The notes under the pieces were generated by a model. The model was given only the letters and a program-made list of their open reading frames with translations. It did no database searches and was not told the origin of the DNA. Below, piece after piece: positions 1 through 6,737 of a stretch of DNA of 7,680 nucleotides. The translations under genes and the position numbers were made by a program. The number at the start of each line of letters is the position of its first letter. The stretch's first letter is position 1. This stretch comes from 2-02-FULL-55-14 sp964581115 (GTDB lineage Bacteria; Bacteroidota; Ignavibacteria; UBA10030), in the NCBI GenBank assembly GCA_964581115.1, contig CAZOMY010000064.1, forward strand, positions 1 to 7,680. Reading direction: 5' to 3'.

Positions 1-1
1 G

Positions 2-1636
2 ACGTCCAACAATGCTGGAACTGTCGCATTGGCAGATTTGGACAATGATGGATACCCAGATGTGGTGACGTCAGTTGGAGGCGACAATACGATCGCGTTG
101 TTCCGTAGCAGGATCCATCGATCCAGCTCCGGCCTCGTTGCCCATTACCCATTCAATGGCAATGCGAATGATGAGAGCGGGAATGGCCACAATGGCACGA
201 CGAGCGGCACCACGTTGACATCAGACAGGTTTGCGAACAACGGCGCAGCCTACAGTTTCGACGGGGTTGCCGATCTCATCACTGTTCCGGACGGGCCGGG
301 ACTCAATCCCCCTGTCATCACTCTTTCGGCGTGGATCAAGCCTGCAACGGGGAACGGACTCGATCGTGGGATCTTGTCAAAGTATGGTGATGCCTCAGAA
401 GCGCAGTATATGTTGATGTTGATGGCGAACAATCGCATCCGCGCTCAGATCGCGACCTCACAAGGTGTGACGTTTGTCGATGGATCAACCGACGCTTTGT
501 TCCAAACGTGGATTCACGTGTGTATGACATACGACGGTAGCACGATCGAGCTCTACATGAATGGCTACCATGAATCGTCTGTAGGCGCATCGGGTAGCCT
601 GAACATTACATCTCAATCCCTACAGATTGGTCATTACTCGACCGGGTCGAACTTTTTTCCGGGCTCAATCGACGACATCCGCATCTACGACCGCGCCTTG
701 AGTGCGGAAGAGGTGGAGTCGGCCGGCGGCGGTCCGCGTTTCCGGTCCGAAGCCGGTCGTACGATCCATGAAACGGTCGAGTGGATCGCCCACAATGCCG
801 ACACCTGGGGCGAGCGTGATGGCTTGATCCGCAAGCCGTCGGACGGAGTTGGCCGGCGCCTGGTCGAAGCGCGTGGTGTCGCATCCGGCTATCGGGTCAA
901 GAGTCTGGTCACGCGTCGTCGGCTTCGTGCGATCCACGACGTGTCGTTCCATATTCGAGAGCACGAGTTCGTGGGGTTCATCGGAAATAGCGGAGAAGGC
1001 AAATCGACCATCGGGCTGGCCCTGACGGGTCTTGCCGAGATCTTCGGCGGCGCCATCGAGTTCGGGGCGGACCTGGTGGACCGTCGCGACGGGCGCAAAT
1101 TCTACGGCAAGGTCCAGTATCTGGTGCAGGACGCCGCGAGTTCCTTCGACCCTTCCGAAACGATCGGCCGGAGCCTGCGGCTCGCCGCCCGGTCCCGGGG
1201 CATCGGCCCCGACCGGGCGACGGCAGAGATCACGTCACTCTGCGACCAGCTCTCGCTGGGGCCGGCGGAACTCGAGAAACTGCCGCACCAGCTGAGCGGC
1301 GGCGAGCGGCAGCGCTTTGCGGTCATTCGGGCGTTGATGGGCGATACACAGTTCCTGGTCGCTGATGAGCCATTCGTCCATCTCGACGTCGGGCTTCAGA
1401 AGCGGCTCTGGGAGATGTTGATTGAGAGGCAAAGCCGCGCTACCCTTACGTGTGTGCTGATCTCGCATGACCTTGGACATCTGTTGGGTCTCTGCAACAG
1501 GATCTACACTGTCGCGAATGGCACCATCGGGGGGGAGTTGACGGCTGAAGGCTGGACTTCGTCGACGGCCGCTCCGTTGTTCAGGGCGGCGGCGGCTCTG
1601 GGCCAGATCACGCGACTTCCAGGTTCAGCCTCATAG
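2..1636 (+). CDS. FG-GAP/LamG protein fused in frame to an Opp/Dpp-type ABC ATPase (5'-partial, chimeric)
   Basis: The frame is open from the first complete codon (nt 2-4) to TAG at 1634-1636, so the real start lies upstream. The TTG at 29 is an ordinary internal Leu codon. Part one: a VCBS/FG-GAP calcium loop (DLDNDGYPD, 35-61), then a complete LamG/concanavalin-like domain from GLVAHYPF (131) to IDDIRIYDRALS and EEV (to 715). Proteins of this kind are secreted and bind glycans or surfaces. Part two, after a linker I cannot assign (about 716-870): a complete ABC nucleotide-binding domain with Walker A GNSGEGKST (983-1009), Q-loop Gln (1127), signature LSGGE (from 1292), Walker B FLVADEP (1352-1372) and H-loop His (1466), closest in style to dipeptide/oligopeptide importer ATPases. 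The D-loop reads FVHLD instead of the usual TSALD. No permease gene is present. A secreted lectin-like domain and a cytosolic ATPase should not share one polypeptide. The domain calls are secure; the single gene is not. Confidence 0.75.
   Translation, partial: TSNNAGTVALADLDNDGYPDVVTSVGGDNTIALFRSRIHRSSSGLVAHYPFNGNANDESGNGHNGTTSGTTLTSDRFANNGAAYSFDGVADLITVPDGPGLNPPVITLSAWIKPATGNGLDRGILSKYGDASEAQYMLMLMANNRIRAQIATSQGVTFVDGSTDALFQTWIHVCMTYDGSTIELYMNGYHESSVGASGSLNITSQSLQIGHYSTGSNFFPGSIDDIRIYDRALSAEEVESAGGGPRFRSEAGRTIHETVEWIAHNADTWGERDGLIRKPSDGVGRRLVEARGVASGYRVKSLVTRRRLRAIHDVSFHIREHEFVGFIGNSGEGKSTIGLALTGLAEIFGGAIEFGADLVDRRDGRKFYGKVQYLVQDAASSFDPSETIGRSLRLAARSRGIGPDRATAEITSLCDQLSLGPAELEKLPHQLSGGERQRFAVIRALMGDTQFLVADEPFVHLDVGLQKRLWEMLIERQSRATLTCVLISHDLGHLLGLCNRIYTVANGTIGGELTAEGWTSSTAAPLFRAAAALGQITRLPGSAS
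700..740 (+). other. Fusion junction and composition step between LamG and ABC coding DNA
   Basis: The LamG fold ends with its typical IYDRALS-EE tail at about 715. The next codons (AGGG, then PRFRSEAG) belong to neither LamG nor the ATPase core. Hand-counted G+C is 122/240 at 361-600 and 166/240 at 1021-1260, and the rise begins near this point. The last part of the ATPase falls back (31/60 at 1441-1500). No repeat or insertion-sequence end is visible at the join. The linker, about 50 residues long, could be the tail of a first ATPase domain lost from a tandem two-ATPase protein, but that is a guess. Confidence 0.5.
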
Positions 1637-1708
1637 TTGAGACTGCTCGTGATGTTCCAACAGCAGGCGGCAGAACGTATGAGACGGTCACATTCCTCGA
1701 GGTGACAT

Positions 1709-2485
1709 ATGATCAGGCGTGTTGCACAGATAGTCCTTGCCGCGTTGTTCATCGCGGCCGGTTCGAGCGCCCAGGCACAAGAGAAACAGATCCGCGAACG
1801 TGCTGCCGACGCCGTGCGCGAGCTGGAGAAGGGCGATCTGACCCTCCGTTTCTTCGATGCGCTGACCGGCAAGCCGATCACAAAGGGAACGGCCGACATC
1901 GAGTCGGTGGGGAAGCGCGATGTGGCCTACGATGGCACGGTGACATTTCCGCCTCCGGCCAACGACGGCGCGTACCGGGTCGAATTCCGCGCCGAAGGGT
2001 ACATCACGTCGGTCTTTCCCATCGAGATCCAGGTGGGATCGCTCTTCTTTAACCGCTTCTCAGTCTCGCCGATCATGGACATCGACCGACTTCGGGTGGT
2101 GCTCGATTGGGATAAGGATCCCCGCGACCTCGACGCACACTTCGTGAAAGCCGGCAGCTATCACATCTCGTACCGTGATATGAAGACGGCCGCCGACGGC
2201 GAGGGGCAACTGGACCGCGATGACCTCGATTCATATGGTCCCGAGACCATCACGGTGCGTCTTGCGGAGGCGGGTGCTTCGTACGTGTACTACGTTCACA
2301 ACTACACCGACCGGGCAAATACGCGCTCGACGGCGCTGTCAAAGTCCAAGGCGACGGTCAAGGTGTATGGCAACGGTCAACTGCTCGGCGTGTACTCTGT
2401 ACCGCGTCAGCAAGCCGGGACCCGCTGGGAGGTGTTCCGTATCGAAGGGGGGAAGGTCGTCCCGACCGGTGCGTTGGGCAATTGA
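1709..2485 (+). CDS. Secreted two-domain protein with a YfaP/DUF2135-like C-terminus
   Basis: 258 aa. The ATG at 1709 has GAGG at 1699-1702, six nt upstream, and opens a good Sec signal peptide (hydrophobic core IVLAALFIAAG, cleavage after AQA at residue 23), so the product is exported to the periplasm or beyond. Residues about 43-118 look like a carboxypeptidase-regulatory/Ig-like beta sandwich (ALTGKPI..., DGAYRVEFRAEGYIT). Residues about 125-245 resemble the DUF2135 domain of YfaP-type proteins: a DLDAH motif at 140-144, then GEGQLDRDDLDSYGPETITV and a closing beta segment TRWEVFRIEGG. The family function is not established; its members are predicted exported beta-rich proteins. It lies 72 nt after the chimeric gene and 119 nt before the lipoprotein operon, on the same strand, so it may be a separate transcription unit or the operon's first gene. 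The signal peptide is certain, the DUF2135 likeness is by motif only. Confidence 0.85.
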   Translation: MIRRVAQIVLAALFIAAGSSAQAQEKQIRERAADAVRELEKGDLTLRFFDALTGKPITKGTADIESVGKRDVAYDGTVTFPPPANDGAYRVEFRAEGYITSVFPIEIQVGSLFFNRFSVSPIMDIDRLRVVLDWDKDPRDLDAHFVKAGSYHISYRDMKTAADGEGQLDRDDLDSYGPETITVRLAEAGASYVYYVHNYTDRANTRSTALSKSKATVKVYGNGQLLGVYSVPRQQAGTRWEVFRIEGGKVVPTGALGN

Positions 2486-2486
2486 C

Positions 2487-2513
2487 TTGATCCTCAGGCG
2501 GCCTTTGTAATAC
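2487..2513 (+). promoter_or_regulatory. Weak candidate sigma-70-like promoter before the lipoprotein operon
   Basis: TTGATC (2487-2492) and TAATAC (2508-2513) are separated by 15 nt, shorter than the ideal 17. An alternative -35, TTGACT (2482-2487), gives 20 nt, which is too long. The gap of 119 nt before the next gene is the only one in the cluster long enough for a promoter. The housekeeping consensus of this organism is unknown, so this is tentative. Confidence 0.2.
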
Positions 2514-2550
2514 AGTTTCTGAAACACGATGGTCCATCACACGATGCACC

Positions 2551-2575
2551 GGGAATGATACTCGCGTATCGTCCC
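2551..2575 (+). promoter_or_regulatory. Hairpin in the 5' leader of the lipoprotein operon
   Basis: GGGA (2551-2554) pairs with TCCC (2572-2575), and GATAC (2557-2561) pairs with GTATC (2566-2570). The loop is TCGC and there is a small AT/G internal loop, giving nine pairs in all. No T-run follows, so it is unlikely to be an intrinsic terminator. It ends 20 nt before the GGAGG ribosome binding site (2596-2600) of the next gene. An operator, an mRNA-stability element or chance are all possible. Confidence 0.4.
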
Positions 2576-2604
2576 ACTATCATCCACCTCACATCGGAGG
2601 TTCT

Positions 2605-3147
2605 ATGAAGGCCCTGTTCAGTCTCTTCCTGGTTGTTCTGCTCATCGGCTGCGGCGGATCCGGCATGGTTCGGACGCAGGACCCGGATTGGTGGAGCGAT
2701 CCTGCCTACGGTGACGGGATCGTCTCGGCGGCGACGACAGAGGAAAGCCAGAATCAACAAACGGCGATCGACAAGGCCGTGGCGGGTGCGCGTGCGCAGA
2801 TCGGTCAACAGCAGGCCGTCAAGGTCGACGTTCTCGTCAAAAAGATGGCCGAAGAGGTGGGCGGAGTCGACGCGGAATACATGCAGATGTTCACGAATGT
2901 CACCAAACAGGTGTCGAGCGAGATGCTCCGGGCAACTCGGATCGCGAAGCAGGAGACCTACCGGCTTGAGAACGGGCGCTATAAGGCGTACGTCCTCGTG
3001 ATCCAGAACCTCGGGGAGGCAGTGGCCCAGCGCGCGAAGAACGAAGAGATCCTGAAAGCACGGTTCCGCGAAAGCCAGCTCCAGAAGCAGTTGGACGACG
3101 AGACGGAGAAGTTGAATCGGTGGAAAAAGGAAAACAACATTCAGTGA
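2605..3147 (+). CDS. LPP20-like outer-membrane lipoprotein
   Basis: 180 aa. The ATG at 2605 follows GGAGG (2596-2600) by four nt. The N-terminus MKALFSLFLVVLLIGCGG is a lipoprotein signal with lipobox LIGC; Cys16 would be lipidated, and Gly at +2 does not suggest inner-membrane retention. Residues about 26-130 have the LPP20-type pattern: PDWWSDP near the start, then a long Ala/Gln-rich helix (QQTAIDKAVAGARAQIGQQ), then a beta segment GRYKAYVLVIQN. The tail (about 137-178) is strongly charged and heptad-like (QLQKQLDDETEKLNRWKKE), probably a coiled coil reaching into the periplasm. LPP20-family proteins include the flagellar lipoprotein FlgP and other envelope lipoproteins, but no flagellar gene is present here. 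It is the first gene of the tight operon, six nt before the next. Export and lipidation are secure; the exact role is unknown. Confidence 0.85.
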   Translation: MKALFSLFLVVLLIGCGGSGMVRTQDPDWWSDPAYGDGIVSAATTEESQNQQTAIDKAVAGARAQIGQQQAVKVDVLVKKMAEEVGGVDAEYMQMFTNVTKQVSSEMLRATRIAKQETYRLENGRYKAYVLVIQNLGEAVAQRAKNEEILKARFRESQLQKQLDDETEKLNRWKKENNIQ

Positions 3148-3153
3148 CCGGTC

Positions 3154-3912
3154 ATGTGCGTGATGCGCTCCCGCTCCGCGTTAGCGCTTTTCGTCGTCTC
3201 CTTCCTTGGGGTGGTGGCGCGGGCGCAGTACCTGCCCGCGTGGTTTCTGAGTCCACCCGAAAGGGCCGACGTTGTGACCGTCGCGTACGGGGGTGAACAC
3301 GTAGAGATCGACTCTGCGTTGGCTGCCCTCAAACGCCTGGCTGCCGTGCAGTTCGCGCGGCAGCTGGGCATTCGGGTCTCGGGCTCCACGATGTACATCC
3401 GCACCGGTGAAGGACTCAACTGGGTGGGGTCCGACGTGCGGGAGACCGTGCTGTCCCTGGAGATCGCTCCGCCAGAAAAGGACCTGCGGATCGTGTCGTA
3501 CCGTGTCATGGGTACCACTTATTTCGGGTCGGTGGCCCGCGGCAGTGGACCGGATGGACCGGCTGTTTCCTCGGGCGGCCACAGCAGGAGGCCTGATTGG
3601 GTCGATCGCCCTCCGGCCCTGAAGGGACGGCTGACGGCCGTCGGACAGGCCCCGTATGGCCAGTCATACTTTGAGGCAGAGGCGTGGAGGAAGGCGGAGT
3701 TCGCTGCACTGAAGCAACTGGCGCTCTCCCGACACGCGAAGGTACGGTCGGTCACCTACAAAGACGATCAGACGGGGCAAGTGGGCGTCCAGTCTGAAGA
3801 GACCGATGTGACGCTGAAGAACTGGCGCGTGCAGGCGCGTTGGAAGGACACCGAACAGGAATTCTGCTACGTGCTGGTATCGATGCCGTTTCCCGATGTT
3901 CAGGACCGTTGA
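3154..3912 (+). CDS. Secreted protein with two tandem LPP20-like units
   Basis: 252 aa from ATG 3154. ATG 3163 (MRSRSALALF) is equally possible and gives a cleaner signal peptide; neither has a strong ribosome binding site, which fits translational coupling to the gene ending at 3147. The signal peptide ends at VARAQ (about residue 25) and there is no lipobox. Residues about 27-126 and 146-248 look like two diverged copies of one domain. Each opens with P-x-W-x3-P-P (PAWFLSPP at 28-35, PDWVDRPP at 147-154), continues with a V/L-T-V/A-G/Y strand and an Ala-rich helix (SALAALKRLAAVQFA; AEFAALKQLALSR), and ends with beta strands. A Ser/Gly-rich linker (about 129-145) joins them. By analogy with the LPP20-like lipoprotein upstream it probably acts in the periplasm as a partner of that protein. 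Family membership is inferred from pattern, not from a search. Confidence 0.8.
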   Translation: MCVMRSRSALALFVVSFLGVVARAQYLPAWFLSPPERADVVTVAYGGEHVEIDSALAALKRLAAVQFARQLGIRVSGSTMYIRTGEGLNWVGSDVRETVLSLEIAPPEKDLRIVSYRVMGTTYFGSVARGSGPDGPAVSSGGHSRRPDWVDRPPALKGRLTAVGQAPYGQSYFEAEAWRKAEFAALKQLALSRHAKVRSVTYKDDQTGQVGVQSEETDVTLKNWRVQARWKDTEQEFCYVLVSMPFPDVQDR

Positions 3913-3929
3913 ACGAAGGCCAACCGTCC

Positions 3930-5444
3930 ATGAGACCGATCACAGCGCTGTTGGGGATCATGCTTCTGGCGAGTTTTGAGACGTCCGCACAGGAGGACCG
4001 TGAGGCCTGGGTCCGCAAGGAACAGGAGGCCTTCAAACAATGGAAGTCCGACCAGGACAAGGAGTTCACGGACTACCTCAAACAGCAGTGGAAAGCATTC
4101 CAGCTGTTCGCCGGTGAAAAGATCTTCGAGAACCCCAAGCCATCAACTCCGCCGGTGGCTCAACCCGAAGGCCCGAAACGCGACGCTGTTCCGCCGCCTC
4201 CAACCGAGCCTGCTCCTTCGGCGCCGGTCCCCGTCGTTCCGCCCCCAGATCGCATCGCCCCGCCGGCAGTCCCACCTGCGCCCGCTCGCGATGAACCGCC
4301 CCGGCGTGAACCGACTGTGCTTTCGCCGACCCCCTCCCCCTCGACTGGGCATCAATTCACCTACCTCTCCGAGGCCATCACGATCGACCGGCCTCGCACC
4401 GCCGACCTGCGACTGCAGGGTGCGCCAACGTCCCGTTCAATCGCATCGTTCTGGGAAGCGCTCGCGAACTCGGGGGTCGATACGGTGCTCCGGCAGTTGC
4501 GGGCACGGCGCGAAGCGCTGCGGTTGAACGACTGGGGGCTCGTGCAGCTGTTCGCGAAGGCGTCGCAGGAGCTGTTCGCCGGCTTGGCCAATGAGCGCAC
4601 CTTGTTCGTGTGGTACGGCTTGGTCCGCTCCGGCATTCAAGCGAAGGCCGGCTACGCAGGCGACCGCGTGTTCCTGCTGGTCGCCTCGCAACACCAGATC
4701 TACGGGCGGCCGTTCTTTGCGCTTGGATCCGACGCGACGAGGTTCTACGTGGTCGATCCAGACGGCCGCGAGCCGGCATCGGTACCGCGCCTGTTCACCT
4801 ATGAGAAAGATCCGACCGGCGCCACCCGCCAGCTCGACCTGCGGTTCGACCCATATCCGGCTTGGCGTGTGCAGCGATCGGAACGGACGGTGAGCTTCAC
4901 GCACGCGGGCAGGGAGCAGCAGGTGACCCTCGCCTACGATCGCTCGGGTGTGCCTTTCTACGGCGGCTATCCCCGCGTCGACCTCGACGTGTACCTCGCC
5001 GCTCGTGTCTCTCCCACGGCCACCGCCAGCTTCCTGGCGGCGCTGGGACCGCTCGTGCGCGGTAAGAGCGAGGCGGAGGCGGTGGACCTGCTGTTGCATT
5101 TCGTCCAGACGGGCTTCGCCTACAAGACCGACCAGGAACAGTTCGGCGTCGAGCGCCCCCTGTTTCCGGAGGAGACCATCCACTACCCTTATTCTGACTG
5201 CGAAGACCGGACGTTCTTGTTCGCCTTCCTCGTTCGTGAACTTGTCGGCCTCAACGTTGTGGGGCTGTTGTATCCTGAGCACATGGCCGCCGCCGTCTCC
5301 TTCGACGGCCTCGTGGAGGGTGATTGGGTTCGCTTCAACGGCCAACGGTACACCATCTGCGACCCGACCTTCATCAATGCCACTGCAGGAATGTGCATGC
5401 CTCAATACCGCGGCGTGACCCCCACCGTCATACAGGTTCGGTAG
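3930..5444 (+). CDS. Secreted transglutaminase-like (papain-fold) protein with proline-rich linker
   Basis: 504 aa. I chose ATG 3930 because it starts a signal peptide (MRPITALLGIMLLASF, cleavage near TSA at residue 20) and follows GAAGG (3915-3919). The frame is open back to 3840 but that lies inside the previous gene. Residues 22-65 are a charged helix rich in E, K, Q and W; 67-134 are a Pro-rich spacer; about 140-400 form a large domain I do not recognise. The C-terminus carries a transglutaminase-type triad: Cys424 in YSDCEDR (codon 5199), His451 in YPEHMAAAV (codon 5280) and Asp478 in ICDPTF (codon 5361). The order Cys-His-Asp and the DPT motif are typical of the superfamily, which includes amide-bond crosslinkers and cysteine peptidases. 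The likely role is processing or crosslinking an envelope substrate. Two in-frame TAG codons (5442, 5445) end it, 12 nt before the next gene. Confidence 0.85.
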   Translation: MRPITALLGIMLLASFETSAQEDREAWVRKEQEAFKQWKSDQDKEFTDYLKQQWKAFQLFAGEKIFENPKPSTPPVAQPEGPKRDAVPPPPTEPAPSAPVPVVPPPDRIAPPAVPPAPARDEPPRREPTVLSPTPSPSTGHQFTYLSEAITIDRPRTADLRLQGAPTSRSIASFWEALANSGVDTVLRQLRARREALRLNDWGLVQLFAKASQELFAGLANERTLFVWYGLVRSGIQAKAGYAGDRVFLLVASQHQIYGRPFFALGSDATRFYVVDPDGREPASVPRLFTYEKDPTGATRQLDLRFDPYPAWRVQRSERTVSFTHAGREQQVTLAYDRSGVPFYGGYPRVDLDVYLAARVSPTATASFLAALGPLVRGKSEAEAVDLLLHFVQTGFAYKTDQEQFGVERPLFPEETIHYPYSDCEDRTFLFAFLVRELVGLNVVGLLYPEHMAAAVSFDGLVEGDWVRFNGQRYTICDPTFINATAGMCMPQYRGVTPTVIQVR

Positions 5445-5456
5445 TAGGAACGTTCT

Positions 5457-6737
5457 ATGCAATGCCCACGACCCATCCCGCCCTTTGTTGCCCGACCGCT
5501 TGCCATCGGCCGTTGTCTCGCGTTTCTCACCATCGTCGCTCTCAGTCCCTCTCACGTCCGCTCTCAACCGGTACATGCGTCCTTCTATCAAGGCGTCGGG
5601 ACCGGCGCAACGCTTGAGCTGGCACGCGAGGCGGCACTGCGAGCGATGTCGGAGCAGATCGAAGTGTTCGTGACCTCCACCTTCGAAGGATGGAAGCGCG
5701 AAACCAAAGGGGAGTTCGACCAGTCAACGGCCATCCGCACCGTCACCCGGTCCATGGTCACCCTTCGCGACGTCACCGAAACCGTCGAGCGATTGCGCGA
5801 CGGCACCTACCGGGTGACTGCATCGGTATCGCGCTCGAGCGTAGCCGAAGTCTTCGCCCGCCGGCGTGACCAGGCGCTCGACCATCTTCGCATCGCCGAC
5901 CGGTCGCTGGCGGCGACTCCCGCCGACATCGCGGGAGCCCTTCGACATTACTACCGCGCCTTTTTGCTGGCCTCGCTCACACCGGAACCGGTTGTGTACG
6001 ACTCCGTATCGGCTCTTGCCTCCATCCCCCGACGCATGCGAAACATCGTGCAGAACATCCGCTTTGAACGGGTCGAACGGCTGCCCGACGACCTGATGGT
6101 CTGGAACGCCGTCCTGTCGTACGACGGCAAGCCGGTAGGGGACCTCGACGTGGAATACTACGACGGCAACGGCCAGACGCTGTTGCGTGCGCAAGACAGC
6201 AGGTTGCTCATTACGCTCTACTTCCAGGAGGCCGGTCGCCGCAGTCGGGAGATCCTGTTCTCTGTTGAGTACCGCTACGCCGACGAACTCGACGTGCTTC
6301 TGGCCATGGCCGATTCGCTGAAGAGCGGAGTGCTCTTCGACAACGGTTTCGTCGTGCAGATCGGGAGTGAGCAGACAAGTAGCACGTCACAGTCGCCAAG
6401 CATCAAGCCCCCGTTCCCGGATCACCGATCCCGAATCACCGATCACCAATCTTCCGTTACAATCCCGCCTCCCATCGAGTCGTTGCTCAAGGCCGGTTCT
6501 TCGTGGGAAACGTTCCGTGCGACGCTTGCAGACCTGGTGCGGCGGGGAGAGGCCGTGGCGGGACAACGCACAGATTTTGATACGCTGGAGGGCTTGTACG
6601 GCGCCGTTGTAGACAGGACCGGTCTCGTTATGCTGGTGAAGGTTGTGAACGGTGTATACATTGATGTGACGTCGCGACGCGAGGTCGATCTGAACCAGCA
6701 CGCCGACAAGCGTGTTACGTGGATCGACGTGCCATGA
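5457..6737 (+). CDS. Secreted LPP20-like multidomain protein carrying a heptamer repeat insert
   Basis: 426 aa. ATG 5457 is preceded by AGGAA (5446-5450) with six nt spacing. Residues 1-37 form a long signal peptide (core LAIGRCLAFLTIVALS, cleavage near VRSQ). Residues about 38-135 have an LPP20-like layout: FYQGVGTGATLELAREAALRA, then a helix and a strand GTYRVTASVS. A helical stretch follows (about 137-175), then a beta-rich Ig-like part (about 200-300, SYDGKPVGDLDVEYYDG). Residues 322-333 (DHRSRITDHQSS) are encoded by a heptanucleotide repeat and look like spacer. The C-terminal domain (about 339-426; ESLLKAGSSWETF, YGAVVDRTG, KVVNGVYIDVTSR) is distinct and unrecognised. The stop overlaps the ATG of the next gene as ATGA (6734-6737), which argues for coupled translation. 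It is the third LPP20-like protein of the operon. Function is unknown. Confidence 0.82.
   Translation: MQCPRPIPPFVARPLAIGRCLAFLTIVALSPSHVRSQPVHASFYQGVGTGATLELAREAALRAMSEQIEVFVTSTFEGWKRETKGEFDQSTAIRTVTRSMVTLRDVTETVERLRDGTYRVTASVSRSSVAEVFARRRDQALDHLRIADRSLAATPADIAGALRHYYRAFLLASLTPEPVVYDSVSALASIPRRMRNIVQNIRFERVERLPDDLMVWNAVLSYDGKPVGDLDVEYYDGNGQTLLRAQDSRLLITLYFQEAGRRSREILFSVEYRYADELDVLLAMADSLKSGVLFDNGFVVQIGSEQTSSTSQSPSIKPPFPDHRSRITDHQSSVTIPPPIESLLKAGSSWETFRATLADLVRRGEAVAGQRTDFDTLEGLYGAVVDRTGLVMLVKVVNGVYIDVTSRREVDLNQHADKRVTWIDVP
6420..6454 (+). repeat. Heptanucleotide array inside a coding sequence (5 units)
   Basis: Five consecutive 7-mers in one register: GATCACC, GATCCCG, AATCACC, GATCACC, AATCTTC (consensus RATCNNC). 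It encodes residues 322-333 of the 426-aa protein, between its beta-rich middle and its C-terminal domain. No stop codon arises in any forward frame. The consensus matches the larger array at 6777-6949, so the two probably share an origin. Heptanucleotide short tandem repeats are known in filamentous cyanobacteria, but this sequence type is not one I can name. Confidence 0.75.

Noticed and set aside
29..31. TTG at 29 as the start of the first gene
   Set aside because: The frame is open to the window edge and the FG-GAP strand (TVALADLDNDG) already begins before it, so the gene starts upstream.
1687..1706. GTCAC/GTGAC inverted repeat with a CCTCGAGG palindrome over the ribosome binding site of the gene at 1709
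   Set aside because: Only five pairs with a ten-nt loop, and no supporting comparison. This is within chance expectation.
2486..2604. Intrinsic terminator after the DUF2135-like gene
   Set aside because: The hairpin at 2551-2575 has no following T-run, and no other G+C-rich stem is present in the gap.
3840..3929. Upstream extension of the transglutaminase-like gene to a start at 3840
   Set aside because: It would overlap the previous gene by 73 nt and bury the signal peptide that begins at ATG 3930.
4437..5591. A 384-codon open frame on the minus strand
   Set aside because: It lies opposite the transglutaminase-like gene and runs past its end. The + strand product has a signal peptide, triad and ribosome binding site. 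The antisense frame has no recognisable domain and reflects G+C-rich codon bias.
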